64,000 nucleotides of DNA from Solirubrobacter deserti (lineage in GTDB: Bacteria > Actinomycetota > Thermoleophilia > Solirubrobacterales > Solirubrobacteraceae): assembly GCF_027587175.1 (NCBI RefSeq), contig NZ_JAPCID010000019.1, positions 59,097 to 123,096 on the forward strand. Reading direction: 5' to 3'. Positions 8,305-17,072 of the stretch are shown here, in pieces; the stretch's first letter is position 1; every line of letters begins with the position of its first letter. A program made the position numbers and the translations under genes. The notes below the pieces were generated by a model that saw only the letters and a list, made by a program, of their open reading frames with translations, was not told the origin of the DNA and searched no databases.

Positions 8305-9156
8305 GTGGGCTACCACGCCGGGGAGCTCGCCGTCCAGGCGCGCGCCGGGGTGATCGACCGGCCCTTCGGCGCCGAGCCGGCGATGCCGGAGGTCGCGCGC
8401 ACGTTCCTGTCCGCCCAGCCGTGGATCGCGCTGGGCGCCGAGGACGCCGGCGGGCGCGTGTGGGCGAGCCTGCTCTACGGCGCGCCGGGTTTCGTCACCT
8501 CGCCCACGCCGGACGTCGTCCACGTGGCCGCGACGCCGCTCGCCGGCGACCCGCTCGCCGGGGCGCTGGACGGACCGGTCGGCGGGCTGGCGCTGGAGCC
8601 GAGCACGCGGCGCCGGATGCGCCTCAACGGCGAGGCTTCGAGCAGCGCCGACGGGACGACGATCCGGCTCGAGCAGGTCTACTCGAACTGCCCGAAGTAC
8701 ATCGCCACGCGCGAGGTCGAGGCGATCGTGCCCAACGCGGCGCCGGCCCGGGCCGCGAGCACCGCGCTCGACGCGCGCGCCACCGCGCGGCTCGCGGCCG
8801 CGGATACGGCGTTCGTGGCCACGCGCGGCCCGGACGGGTTCGACGTCTCCCACCGGGGCGGCCGCCCCGGCTTCCTGGCGGTGGATGACGAGCGCACGGT
8901 CAGTTGGCCCGACTATCAGGGCAACCGCATGTTCAACACGCTCGGCAACATCGCGGCCGACGGCGCCTGCGGCCTGACCGTCGTCGATCCGGAGGACGGG
9001 ACGACGCTGTACGTGAGCGGGCACGCCGAGATCCTGTGGGAGCGGGCGCGAACCGTCCGGCTGACGGTCGCCGCCGTGGTCCGGCTCGAGCATGCGGCGC
9101 CGCTGCGCTGGCGGCTCGAGCGCCCCGCGCGCAATCCTCCGGTCGGCGCGGCATAG
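8305..9156 (+). CDS. Pyridoxamine 5'-phosphate oxidase-like FMN-binding protein
   Basis: 283 aa, GTG start 3 nt after the stop of the VOC gene. The split-barrel FMN fold appears twice: residues about 25-150 (RTFLSAQPWIALGAEDAGGRVWAS, PKYIATREV) and about 160-270 (ADTAFVATRGPDGFDVSHRGG, DYQGNRMFNTLGNI). The last motif (pyrimidine-binding and FMN-contact region) is typical of the larger PNPOx-like proteins of actinobacteria. Probably an oxidoreductase or F420/flavin-binding protein acting with the adjacent VOC enzyme; substrate unknown. Confidence 0.82.
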   Translation: MGYHAGELAVQARAGVIDRPFGAEPAMPEVARTFLSAQPWIALGAEDAGGRVWASLLYGAPGFVTSPTPDVVHVAATPLAGDPLAGALDGPVGGLALEPSTRRRMRLNGEASSSADGTTIRLEQVYSNCPKYIATREVEAIVPNAAPARAASTALDARATARLAAADTAFVATRGPDGFDVSHRGGRPGFLAVDDERTVSWPDYQGNRMFNTLGNIAADGACGLTVVDPEDGTTLYVSGHAEILWERARTVRLTVAAVVRLEHAAPLRWRLERPARNPPVGAA

Positions 9157-9203
9157 ACCTCGGTCGGGGTGCGGCGGCCGGGGCGCGTGCTTCCCTGGCC
9201 GCC

Positions 9204-10340
9204 GTGCCCGCGACCGCCCTCGAAGACCGCGCGCTCGGCCCCGACCTCGCGCGCGGGCTGATGCTGTGGTGCATCGCGCTCGCGAACGCGCACCACTTCC
9301 TCGACGCGCCGCGCGTACTCGGCGGCTACCCGGTGCGCAAGAGCCCGGTCGACGAGGCGGTCACGTGGGTCATCGCGACGTTCGTGGACGGGCGCGCGTT
9401 CCCGCTGTTCGGGCTGCTGTTCGGCTACGGCGTCGCGCAGGTCGTGCGGCGCCACCCGCTGCGCGCGCGCAACGTGCTGTTCCGGCGCGCGCTGACGCTG
9501 ATCGCGATCGGCTTCGCGCACGCAATCCTGCTCTACATCGGCGACATCGTCGCGGCCTACGGAATGCTGCTGGCGTTCGGCGCGTGGGTCGTGTTCTGGC
9601 GCGACCGCTGGCTGCTGCTGTGGGCGGCGGTCTTCTTCGTGCTCACGGCGCTGCCGGCCGGCGGCGCGCTCGAGTCCGCGCTGGAGGGACCGTCGGCCGC
9701 CGAGCTCCCGCCCGACGTCCCGACGCTGCTCGTCGAGCGCCTCCCCGCCCAGCTGGTGATCATGTTCCTCGGCCCGATCGGGTTCGCGTGCCCGTTCCTG
9801 ATCGGCCTGTGGGCCGGCCGCCGGCGGTGGCTCGAGCGGCCGCCGCGCGCGCTCTGGGTCGTCGCGCTGGTCGGAATCGCCGCGGGTGTCCTCGGCGCGC
9901 AGCCGCTGGCGCTCGTCCTCGCCGGGTTCGAGCCAGTTCCGTCCGCGGGCGACTACGGCCTCATCGCGGCGCTGCACACGCTCACCGGGACGCTCGCCGG
10001 CGCGGGCTACGCCGCGGCCATCGCGCTGCTCGCGACGCGCGTGCGGCGCGGCCCGGTGATCGGCGCGCTCGCGGCCACGGGCCAGCGTTCGCTCACCGCC
10101 TACCTCGCGCAGTCGGTGGTGTGGGCGCTTGTGTTCACGCCGTTCCTGCTCGGCCTCGCGAGCGAGCTGTCGGTCGCCGCCACCGCACTGCTCGCGACGC
10201 TCACCTGGCTCGCCACCGTCGCGCTCTGCGTCCGGCTCACGCGCGCCGGCCGGCGCGGCCCGTTCGAGACGCTGGTGCGCCGGGCGACCTATGGTCGTGA
10301 GCATGACGCTGCGCGACCGCATGAAGGCGTACGAGCATGA
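9204..10340 (+). CDS. DUF418 family membrane protein
   Basis: 378 aa from GTG 9204. Eight to ten hydrophobic helices. The N-terminal LARGLMLWCIALAN region, DGRAFPLFGLLFGYGV and the C-terminal LAATGQRSLTAYLAQSVVW are hallmark segments of the DUF418/YeiB family, which is related to acyltransferase-3 membrane proteins. The role is unknown, possibly transacylation of surface molecules. The last 38 bp overlap the start of the Thg1-like gene, whose -10 box therefore lies inside this coding region. Confidence 0.8.
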   Translation: MPATALEDRALGPDLARGLMLWCIALANAHHFLDAPRVLGGYPVRKSPVDEAVTWVIATFVDGRAFPLFGLLFGYGVAQVVRRHPLRARNVLFRRALTLIAIGFAHAILLYIGDIVAAYGMLLAFGAWVVFWRDRWLLLWAAVFFVLTALPAGGALESALEGPSAAELPPDVPTLLVERLPAQLVIMFLGPIGFACPFLIGLWAGRRRWLERPPRALWVVALVGIAAGVLGAQPLALVLAGFEPVPSAGDYGLIAALHTLTGTLAGAGYAAAIALLATRVRRGPVIGALAATGQRSLTAYLAQSVVWALVFTPFLLGLASELSVAATALLATLTWLATVALCVRLTRAGRRGPFETLVRRATYGREHDAARPHEGVRA

Positions 10341-10932
10341 GCACCGCACGGCGCTCCCGTCGCGCACCTGGACGGTCGTGCGGCTCGACGGCCGCGCGTT
10401 CAGCACCTGGACGGCCGGGCTCCCGCTCCCGTATTCGACGCGCCTGATCGGCGCGATGGGCCGCGGGATGGCCGAGCTCTGCCGGGAGCTGGCGGGCGCC
10501 GTGATCGGCTTCGCGCAGTCCGACGAGATCTCGCTGGTGCTCTCGGACTTCGCCCGGCCGGGCACACAGGCGATGTTCGGCGGCGGCGTGCAGAAGCTCG
10601 TGTCGGTGTCGGCGTCCATCCTCACCGCGCACTTCGCGCGCAGCTTCGGCGACCGCGAACCCGCCACGTTCGACGCGCGCGTGTTCACGCTCCCCGACCG
10701 CGACGAGGTCCGCAACTATCTGCTGTGGCGCCAGGCGGACGGGCGCAACAACGCGCGGCTGATGCTCGGGCAGCGCGGCGGGGACGTGCGCACCGCCGAT
10801 CCGCGGTTCCTGCACGGGCAGGTGTGCCGGCGCGAGGAGGCGGGCTGGACCGTGCGCCCGGCGCCGACGCTCGACTGTCAGCCCGGCACGTTTCTCGACT
10901 CGGTCATACCTTCTGACCCGGTCGTGGCGTAG
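10303..10932 (+). CDS. Thg1-like protein (tRNA-His guanylyltransferase family, 3'-5' polymerase)
   Basis: 209 aa. Thg1 family residues are all visible: RLDGRAFS with Asp29 and Gly30 (same numbering as eukaryotic Thg1), QSDEISLVL with metal ligands Asp74/Glu75, FGGGVQKLVSVSASILTAHF, and NYLLWRQADGRNNARL, the WRQxD signature. The family adds nucleotides to the 5' end of RNA in the reverse direction; bacterial Thg1-like proteins repair 5'-truncated tRNAs. TATGGT (10290-10295) ends 7 nt before ATG 10303, implying leaderless expression; ATG 10291 in frame is inside that box. It is rare in bacteria. It precedes the protease-nuclease gene by 11 nt. Confidence 0.88.
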   Translation: MTLRDRMKAYEHEHRTALPSRTWTVVRLDGRAFSTWTAGLPLPYSTRLIGAMGRGMAELCRELAGAVIGFAQSDEISLVLSDFARPGTQAMFGGGVQKLVSVSASILTAHFARSFGDREPATFDARVFTLPDRDEVRNYLLWRQADGRNNARLMLGQRGGDVRTADPRFLHGQVCRREEAGWTVRPAPTLDCQPGTFLDSVIPSDPVVA

Positions 10933-10943
10933 GGTCCCGCCGC

Positions 10944-12821
10944 GTGCGCAAACGCGACCTCAAGGACCGGGCGACGATCGAGGCGGCGGTGCAGCGCGTC
11001 GCCGACGAGTACCTCAAGGACCCGAACATCACGTCGGTCGGCGTCGGCTACAAGGTGGTCGACGGCCGGCCGACCGACGAGCTGGCGCTGCAGTTCACGG
11101 TCTCGACCAAGTTCGAGCCGCAGAGCCTGGAGGGCGCGACGACGCGGCCGATCCCGGAGACGCTGACCGTCAACGGGATCCGCTTTCCCACGGACGTCGT
11201 CGAGCGGCGCTACACGCCCAACCCGGTCGCGGTGGGCGCACAGGAGAAGACGGACCGCAAGCGGCGGCTGGACCCGATCGTGCCCGGCGTCAGCATCGGC
11301 GCGGAGAGGGTGAGCGCCGGGACGCTCGCGTGCCTCGTGCGCGAGACCGCGACCGGCGAGACGCGGATGCTGTCGAACTGGCACGTGCTGCACGGCGTCG
11401 GCGGCGAGCTCGGCCAGCGGATCGTGCAGCCGGGCGCGTTCGACGACAACCGCGTCGCCGACAACGGCTGCGGCCGGCTCGTGCGCTCGTTCCTCGGGCT
11501 CGCCGGCGACTGCGCGATCGCGAGCATCGAGGGCCGCGGCGCCGAGGAGCCGATCCTCGAGCTCGGCGTGCCCGTGCGGCGGCTCGGTGATCCGGAGCTC
11601 GGCGACCGTGTCGTCAAGTCCGGCCGCACGACGGCCGTGACGTACGGCGTCGTCACGCGGCTGCACACGATCACGCGACTGACCTACGGCGAGGGCGTGG
11701 AGGAACGGATCGGCGGCTTCGAGATCGGCCCGGACCCGGAGCAGCCGGCGGTCGGCGGCGAGATCTCGATGGGCGGCGACTCGGGCTCGGCGTGGATGGC
11801 GCTCGACGACGCCGGCAAGCCGACGGACATGATGCTCGGCCTGCACTTCGCCGGTGAGCCCGACAGCGACCCGGGCGAGCACGCGCTCGCCTGCTACGCG
11901 TCTTCGGTGTTCGGCAAGCTCGAGATCTCGCCGCTGGAGGCGCCCAAGGGCGATCCGGACGTGCGCGGCTTCTTCACCGTGCACGCGTCCGGCAGCGGCT
12001 ACGACGCCGCGTTCCTCCCGGGGCATGCCGTGCCGGTGCCGGTCGCCACCGCGGACGTGGAGAAGGACTACGCGCCCGTGCAGGAGGGCGGCGAGGGCCC
12101 GGTGCGCCACCTCACGCACTTCTCGCTCGCGATGAGCGCCTCGCGGCGCTTCTGCCGCTGGGTGGCGTGGAACGTGGACGGCAACGCGCTCCAGCAGCTC
12201 TCGCGCACCGGCATCGACTTCAAGCGCGACCCCGCGTTCCGCGCCGAGCATCAGGTCGACGACGACCTCTACAGCCACAATCGCCTGGACCGCGGCCACA
12301 TCGCGCGCCGCCGCGACCTGCTGTGGGGCACGCGCGAGGAGGCCACGCGGGCCAACGCCGACTCGTTCTTCTTCACCAACATCGCGCCCCAGCTCGACGA
12401 CTTCAACCAGTCCGCCAAGCACGGCATCTGGGGCCAGCTCGAGGACGCCGTCTACGAGGACGTGTCGGTCGACGACCTGCGCCTGGCCGTCCTCGGCGGG
12501 CCGATCTTCAAGCGCAACGACCTCGAGTACCGCGGCGTGCTGGTGCCCCGCTCGTACTGGAAGCTGATCGCCTACGCCGAGGACGGCGCGCTCAAGGCCA
12601 AGGCGTACGTGCTCACGCAGGACGACCTCGAGGGCAAGCTCGAGTCGCTCGGCCTGGAGCCGTTCAACCTCTACCAGGTGGTCGTGCGCGAGCTGAGCGG
12701 CCTGACCGGCCTGGACTTCGGCCCGCTGACCGCGGCCGACACGATGGCCCCGCCGCCGGGCGGCACCGCCCAGGCCGTCACCGCGCGGCCGATCGGCGGG
12801 CGCTCAGAGATCGTGCGCTAG
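10944..12821 (+). CDS. Trypsin-like serine protease fused to DNA/RNA non-specific endonuclease
   Basis: 625 aa, GTG start 8 nt after a TAGGGT box (10930-10935). Residues about 1-95 form a leading domain (DPNITSVGVGYKVVDG). A Nal1/trypsin-like protease follows with His147 (LSNWHVLHG), Asp189 (GDCAIA) and Ser280 (GGDSGSAW), a complete triad. Residues about 385-600 are a NUC1-type beta-beta-alpha-metal nuclease with DRGH (449-452; His452 catalytic) and Asn479/Asn488 (FFTNIAPQ...FNQ). No signal peptide, so it is probably cytosolic. Protease activation of a nuclease suggests a toxin- or defence-like effector, but no partner system is evident; a general degradative role is possible. Confidence 0.85.
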   Translation: MRKRDLKDRATIEAAVQRVADEYLKDPNITSVGVGYKVVDGRPTDELALQFTVSTKFEPQSLEGATTRPIPETLTVNGIRFPTDVVERRYTPNPVAVGAQEKTDRKRRLDPIVPGVSIGAERVSAGTLACLVRETATGETRMLSNWHVLHGVGGELGQRIVQPGAFDDNRVADNGCGRLVRSFLGLAGDCAIASIEGRGAEEPILELGVPVRRLGDPELGDRVVKSGRTTAVTYGVVTRLHTITRLTYGEGVEERIGGFEIGPDPEQPAVGGEISMGGDSGSAWMALDDAGKPTDMMLGLHFAGEPDSDPGEHALACYASSVFGKLEISPLEAPKGDPDVRGFFTVHASGSGYDAAFLPGHAVPVPVATADVEKDYAPVQEGGEGPVRHLTHFSLAMSASRRFCRWVAWNVDGNALQQLSRTGIDFKRDPAFRAEHQVDDDLYSHNRLDRGHIARRRDLLWGTREEATRANADSFFFTNIAPQLDDFNQSAKHGIWGQLEDAVYEDVSVDDLRLAVLGGPIFKRNDLEYRGVLVPRSYWKLIAYAEDGALKAKAYVLTQDDLEGKLESLGLEPFNLYQVVVRELSGLTGLDFGPLTAADTMAPPPGGTAQAVTARPIGGRSEIVR

Positions 12822-14396
12822 TTCGCGCGTGTCGTCGAGCACGCGGCAGAGCGCGTCGACGACGTCCGGGTCGAACTGCGCGCCCGCGTGGCAGCGCAGC
12901 TCGGCCAGCGCGAACTCGCGCCCGGGGGCGCGGCGGTACGGGCGGTCGGAGGTCATCGCCTCGAAGGAGTCGGCGACGAGGATGATGCGCGACTCGAGCG
13001 GGATCTCCTCGCCGGCCAGCCCGTCCGGGTAGCCGCGGCCGTCGATGCGCTCGTGGTGGTGGCGGACCCAGCGCGCCTGCTCGGGCAGGCCCGCGGACTC
13101 GACGATCTCGGCGCCCAGCACGGCGTGCTGCTTCATCACCTCGTACTCGGCTTCGGTGAGCGCGGCGCGCTTGTTGAGGATCGCGTCGGGGACGCCGATC
13201 TTGCCGACGTCGTGCAGCAGGCCGGCGAGGCGCATCCGCGCGAGGCGCTCGCCCTCGAATCCGAGCGCCTCGGCGATCAGCGCGCTCAGCTGCGACACGG
13301 TCTGGCAGTGACTGCGCGTGTAGGAGTCCTTGGCGTCGACGGCGTGCGCGAGCGCGGCCGCGAGCGTCTGCGTGTGGTGGTCGTCGACCGTGGGCGTGAC
13401 CGTGCCGGGGTCCAGCTCCTGCGTGTAGACGAGCGCGCGCTGATGGGTGCGCTTGGCGGTCAGCAGCGCCATGTCGGCGTCGTGGATGAGCGCGTCGCGC
13501 GCGACCAGCGTCGTGGTCGCAGCGATGCCCGCCGTCGCGCCCGGGAAGGCCTGGTGCAGCCGCTGCGTGAACTCCAGCGCGCCCCACGTGTGCGCGTCCG
13601 GGAGCAGGACCGCGAACTCGTCACCGCCGATGCGGTAGGCGGTGTCCGTCGCGCGCAGCGTCTCGCGCAGCGCGTCGGCGAGCTCGCGGATCCGGCGGTC
13701 GCCCGCCTGGTGGCCGTGCGTGTCGTTGAGCGTCTTCAGGTTGTCCAGGTCGAGCAGGACGAGCGCGAGCGACGAGCCCGTCCGGCCCGCGCGCTGCAGC
13801 TCCCGCGCCAGGTCCTCGTGGAAGACCCGGTGGTTGCGCAGCCCGGTCAACGGGTCGCTCGACGCCATCTCGCTCAGGCGCTTGAGCTCCTGCCGCCGTG
13901 CCTCCTCGAGCCGGCGCCGGTGCTGGCGCAGCAACCACCACAGCGCGCCGAACACGAAGCAGGCGAGCACGATGATCTGCCGCCCGCCGTCCACCACGCG
14001 CTTCTCGCCGGCGTAGGCGCGGATGCCCAGCTGGTGCGCGCGCACGCCGGCGGCCGCGCTGCCCGCTTCCAGCGCGTGCTGGATGGAGCCCGCGAACGCC
14101 GCGGTGGGCTGCGCCTCATACGCTGCGTGCAGCTTCTGGATCCGCTCGACGCGCGCACGTTCCGCGGGATCGAGCGCGGCCGCCGCAACGAGCGCCTCAC
14201 GCACCGCATCGGCCTTGGACGCCCGCAGCGCCGCCTGCGCCTGCTCGTAGACGGCGTTCACCTTCGCCGTGTCGAGCGCCTGCTTGGACGTCTCGGCGGC
14301 CCGGTTGAGCTCGACCACCAGCATGACCGCCCACGCCAGCACGACGAGGACGCCGGACCAGACGAAGAGCGACAGCGGGGAAAGGCGGCGAAGCAC
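12804..14396 (-). CDS. Membrane GGDEF / HD-GYP cyclic-di-GMP protein
   Basis: 530 aa. TM helices near residues 10-30 and 140-157 enclose an extracytoplasmic four-helix-type sensor. The GGDEF domain (about 178-330) keeps SSDPLTGLRNHRVF, the LDLDNLKTLND metal site and an intact GGDEF; the HD-GYP domain (about 345-530) keeps LLHDVGKIGVP and HHERIDGRGYPDGL. Both synthesis and hydrolysis of c-di-GMP are therefore possible, switched by the sensor. Start GTG is preceded closely by GGAGG; a slightly later start is possible. It overlaps the 3' end of the protease-nuclease gene by 18 bp. Confidence 0.9.
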   Translation of the reverse strand: MLRRLSPLSLFVWSGVLVVLAWAVMLVVELNRAAETSKQALDTAKVNAVYEQAQAALRASKADAVREALVAAAALDPAERARVERIQKLHAAYEAQPTAAFAGSIQHALEAGSAAAGVRAHQLGIRAYAGEKRVVDGGRQIIVLACFVFGALWWLLRQHRRRLEEARRQELKRLSEMASSDPLTGLRNHRVFHEDLARELQRAGRTGSSLALVLLDLDNLKTLNDTHGHQAGDRRIRELADALRETLRATDTAYRIGGDEFAVLLPDAHTWGALEFTQRLHQAFPGATAGIAATTTLVARDALIHDADMALLTAKRTHQRALVYTQELDPGTVTPTVDDHHTQTLAAALAHAVDAKDSYTRSHCQTVSQLSALIAEALGFEGERLARMRLAGLLHDVGKIGVPDAILNKRAALTEAEYEVMKQHAVLGAEIVESAGLPEQARWVRHHHERIDGRGYPDGLAGEEIPLESRIILVADSFEAMTSDRPYRRAPGREFALAELRCHAGAQFDPDVVDALCRVLDDTRELAHDL

Positions 14397-14463
14397 AGCC
14401 TCCGGGGAGATCGCCTGACCGGTCGGGATGCTGAGCGTCGAGGACCGAATGCTGACAACGGCG

Positions 14464-14856
14464 TCAGCGCACGTGCGGCAGCTCGTCGAGCTCGGGCAGC
14501 GTGACCACGCTCTCCTGCTCGTTCGGGTCCGTACGCGCGATCACGGCCTCCAGGGTCTCGTCGCTCCGATTCATGGGGAGGTGGGGCACGCCCGCCGGGA
14601 TGTGGATGAAGTCGCCGGCCTCGACCACCGCGTGGTGCTCGAGGCGCTCGCCCCACCAGAACTCGCCACGCCCGCTGATGACGTAGATCGCCGACTCGTG
14701 GTCCTGGTGCAGGTGCGCGACGGCGCGCGCACCCGCGGGCATGCTCAACCGATGCAGGCACAACGCCTGCGCGGCCGTGTTCTCGTTGGAGATGCCGGCG
14801 CCGTACTCGAGGCCCTGGCGGCCGGCGTAGTCGCGCCGGGGCGCACCACGCTGCAC
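14464..14856 (-). CDS. Cupin-domain protein
   Basis: 130 aa from GTG; an upstream in-frame TGA excludes a longer protein. A single cupin barrel: motif 1 GARAVAHLHQDHESAIYVISGRGEFWWG with metal-binding His/His/Glu, motif 2 AGDFIHIPAGVPHLPMN. The family covers small metalloenzymes and sugar- or hormone-binding proteins; neither the substrate nor a partner is shown by the context (stand-alone between GGDEF and DUF808 genes). Confidence 0.82.
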   Translation of the reverse strand: MQRGAPRRDYAGRQGLEYGAGISNENTAAQALCLHRLSMPAGARAVAHLHQDHESAIYVISGRGEFWWGERLEHHAVVEAGDFIHIPAGVPHLPMNRSDETLEAVIARTDPNEQESVVTLPELDELPHVR

Positions 14857-14928
14857 TCGCTCGTGTCAACGGTCATGTCCGACCAGACGTCGCTCGGCGC
14901 GTGGGCATTCCTCAGGCTCGACGCAAGC

Positions 14929-15861
14929 TCAGTGGTCCTTCTTGCGCAGGTGCAGGACGGTGACGACGATCGCGCCGACGATGATGCCGAGGATCGCGGA
15001 GGCGATCGTGTTGGTCAGCCACCCGGCGACGCCGCCGAACGCGCCGAGGGCGTCGTGGACGTCCTCCTCGAGGTGGTGGACGAAGTCGTAGAGGAAGTGG
15101 ACGCCGAGCTCGTCCAGGCCGACGAGCAGGATGTGGCCGCCGACCCAGAGCATCGCGATGATGCCGACCTTCGACAGCACCGAGAGGACGATCGGCATCG
15201 CCTTGACGAGCCCGCGGCCGAGCGACTCGGTGCCGCCGCCGCGCTGGGCGAGCTTGAGGCCGACGTCGTCCATCTTGACGATCAGCGCGACGACGCCGTA
15301 GACGCCGACCGTGATCGCGATCGCGACGAAGACCAGGATCAGCGCGCGCGAGACGAACGGCTCGTTCTCGACCTCGTTGAGCGCGATGACCATGATCTCG
15401 GCGGAGAGGATGAAGTCCGTCCGGATCGCACCGCCGACGAGCTTCTTCTCCTCCTCGGGGCCGACCTCGGCGGCCGGCGCGTCCTCCTCGTGCCCGTGCT
15501 CGTGCGGGTGCACCAGCTCCCACAGCTTCTCGGCGCCCTCGAAGCACAGATAGGTGCCGCCGATCATCAGGATCGGCGTCAGCAGCCACGGCAGGAACTG
15601 GCTGAGCAGCAGCGCCGCGGGCAGGATGAACAGGAGCTTGTTGCGCAGCGAGCCGACCGCGATCTTGCGGATCACCGGCAGCTCGCGGTTGGGCTTGAAG
15701 CCCTGCACGTAACGCGGGGTGACGGCGGCGTCGTCGACGATCACGCCGGCGGCCTTCATGCTCGCGCGGCCGGCGCCGGCGGCGACGTCATCGACGGAGG
15801 CCGCCGCGAGGCGGGCGATCATGGCAACGTCATCAAGGAGGGCAGCAAGTCCGGCGCTCAT
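14929..15861 (-). CDS. DUF808 family membrane protein (YedI-like)
   Basis: 310 aa. The N-terminal ALLDDVAMIARLAAASVDDVAAGAGRAS and DDAAVTPRYVQGF segments are diagnostic of DUF808/YedI proteins, integral membrane proteins of unknown function. About seven hydrophobic helices follow; a His/Glu-rich loop (HPHEHGHEEDAPA) between helices could bind metal. TACGGT (15875-15870) ends 8 nt before the ATG, suggesting leaderless transcription. Confidence 0.85.
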   Translation of the reverse strand: MSAGLAALLDDVAMIARLAAASVDDVAAGAGRASMKAAGVIVDDAAVTPRYVQGFKPNRELPVIRKIAVGSLRNKLLFILPAALLLSQFLPWLLTPILMIGGTYLCFEGAEKLWELVHPHEHGHEEDAPAAEVGPEEEKKLVGGAIRTDFILSAEIMVIALNEVENEPFVSRALILVFVAIAITVGVYGVVALIVKMDDVGLKLAQRGGGTESLGRGLVKAMPIVLSVLSKVGIIAMLWVGGHILLVGLDELGVHFLYDFVHHLEEDVHDALGAFGGVAGWLTNTIASAILGIIVGAIVVTVLHLRKKDH

Positions 15862-15930
15862 CGCGCTGCACCGTACCCGGTGGACCCCGCGGATGACTCA
15901 CAGATCCCTCATCCGCCGCGTTGTCTGGGC

Positions 15931-16716
15931 ATGGATCTGCAACTGAACGGCCAAGTCGCCGTCGTCACCGGCGCCTCGAAGGGCATCGGGCTCGCGATCA
16001 CGCGGACGCTGCTCGCCGAGGGCATGCGCGTCGTCGCGGCTTCCCGCGGCGACTGTCCCGAGCCCGACGCGCTGCACGTGGCGGTCGATCTCACCGAGCC
16101 CGAAGCGCCCGCCCAGCTCGTCGCCGCGGCGCTGGACACCTACGGGCGCCTCGACGCGGTCGTCAACAACGCGGGCGGCCCGGTCCCCGGCAGCCCGCTC
16201 CCGCACGCCGGCTTCCTGAGCCGCGGCGACGACGACTGGCACGGCATCTTCGAGCTCAACCTGCACGCGGTCGTCCGACTCTGCCGCGCCGCGCTCCCGG
16301 TGCTGGTCGAGACCGGCGGCGCGATCGTCAACGTCTCCTCGGCCAACGCGCGTCAGCCGTCGCCGTTCAACGTCGAGTACTCGGCGGCCAAGGCGGCGCT
16401 CACGAACCTGAGCACGGCGCTGAGCGAGGAGTTCGCACCACAGGGCGTGCGCGTGAACACGGTCTCCCCCGGCCCCGTGCTCACGCCGTGGTGGACGGCG
16501 CCCGGCGGCGCGGCGGAGCGCTTCGGCGCGATGGTGGGCGCCGACGCCGAAGCGGTCCTGAGCACCGTCGGGCCGCAGATGATGTCGATCTCGACCGGCC
16601 GGCTCGCGGACCCGCAGGAGATCGCGGACGCCGTCGCCTACCTCGTCTCGCCGCGTTCGGCGAGCACCACCGGCACCGATCTCGTGGTCGACGGCGGCCT
16701 GCTCAAGACGGCATAG
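15931..16716 (+). CDS. SDR family oxidoreductase
   Basis: 261 aa classical short-chain dehydrogenase. TGASKGIG (13-20) binds the cofactor, NNAGG is the second Rossmann motif, the active-site Ser is in VNVSSANA and the YSAAKAAL motif holds the catalytic Tyr and Lys. The C-terminal TGTDLVVDGGLLKTA is the family's usual end. The acceptor substrate is unknown; NADPH preference is hinted by RGD after the second strand. The 3' end overlaps the next VOC gene by 14 bp. Confidence 0.88.
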   Translation: MDLQLNGQVAVVTGASKGIGLAITRTLLAEGMRVVAASRGDCPEPDALHVAVDLTEPEAPAQLVAAALDTYGRLDAVVNNAGGPVPGSPLPHAGFLSRGDDDWHGIFELNLHAVVRLCRAALPVLVETGGAIVNVSSANARQPSPFNVEYSAAKAALTNLSTALSEEFAPQGVRVNTVSPGPVLTPWWTAPGGAAERFGAMVGADAEAVLSTVGPQMMSISTGRLADPQEIADAVAYLVSPRSASTTGTDLVVDGGLLKTA

Positions 16717-17062
16717 GTTCCCAGTAGGCCTCGACGATGTAGCCGTCGGGGTCACGGCACTTGACGCTGACGTAGTCGGGCTCGTCGAACGCCTCGACGA
16801 GCTCGACGCCGTCCGCTTCCAGCCGCGTCCGGTGCGCGAGGACCGCCGCGCGGCTGTCCAGCGCGACGCCGAAGTGCATCCACGTGGGCGGCTCGATCGG
16901 CCCTTCGCTCGGCCCGAGCGCGAGCGCGAACCCGTCGGCCGTGTAGAGCATCAGCACGCTGTCGTCGTACAGGCGCGCGGGGCGGGCGCCGAACCCGAAG
17001 TAGGCCTCGTAGAACCGTTGCGAGCGCGCCTGGTCGCGGACCGGGATCGCGAGGTGGTTCAT
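16703..17062 (-). CDS. VOC family protein
   Basis: 119 aa single-domain-pair VOC protein: MNHLAIPVRDQARSQRFYEAYFGF start, MHFGVALDSRAAV centre and CRDPDGYIVEAYW end with the C-terminal Glu ligand. Likely a metal-dependent lyase or dioxygenase, or a binding protein. TAGCGT (17075-17070) ends 7 nt before ATG and includes the stop codon of the upstream MFS gene. Confidence 0.82.
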   Translation of the reverse strand: MNHLAIPVRDQARSQRFYEAYFGFGARPARLYDDSVLMLYTADGFALALGPSEGPIEPPTWMHFGVALDSRAAVLAHRTRLEADGVELVEAFDEPDYVSVKCRDPDGYIVEAYWEPMPS

Positions 17063-17072
17063 GGCCGCAACG

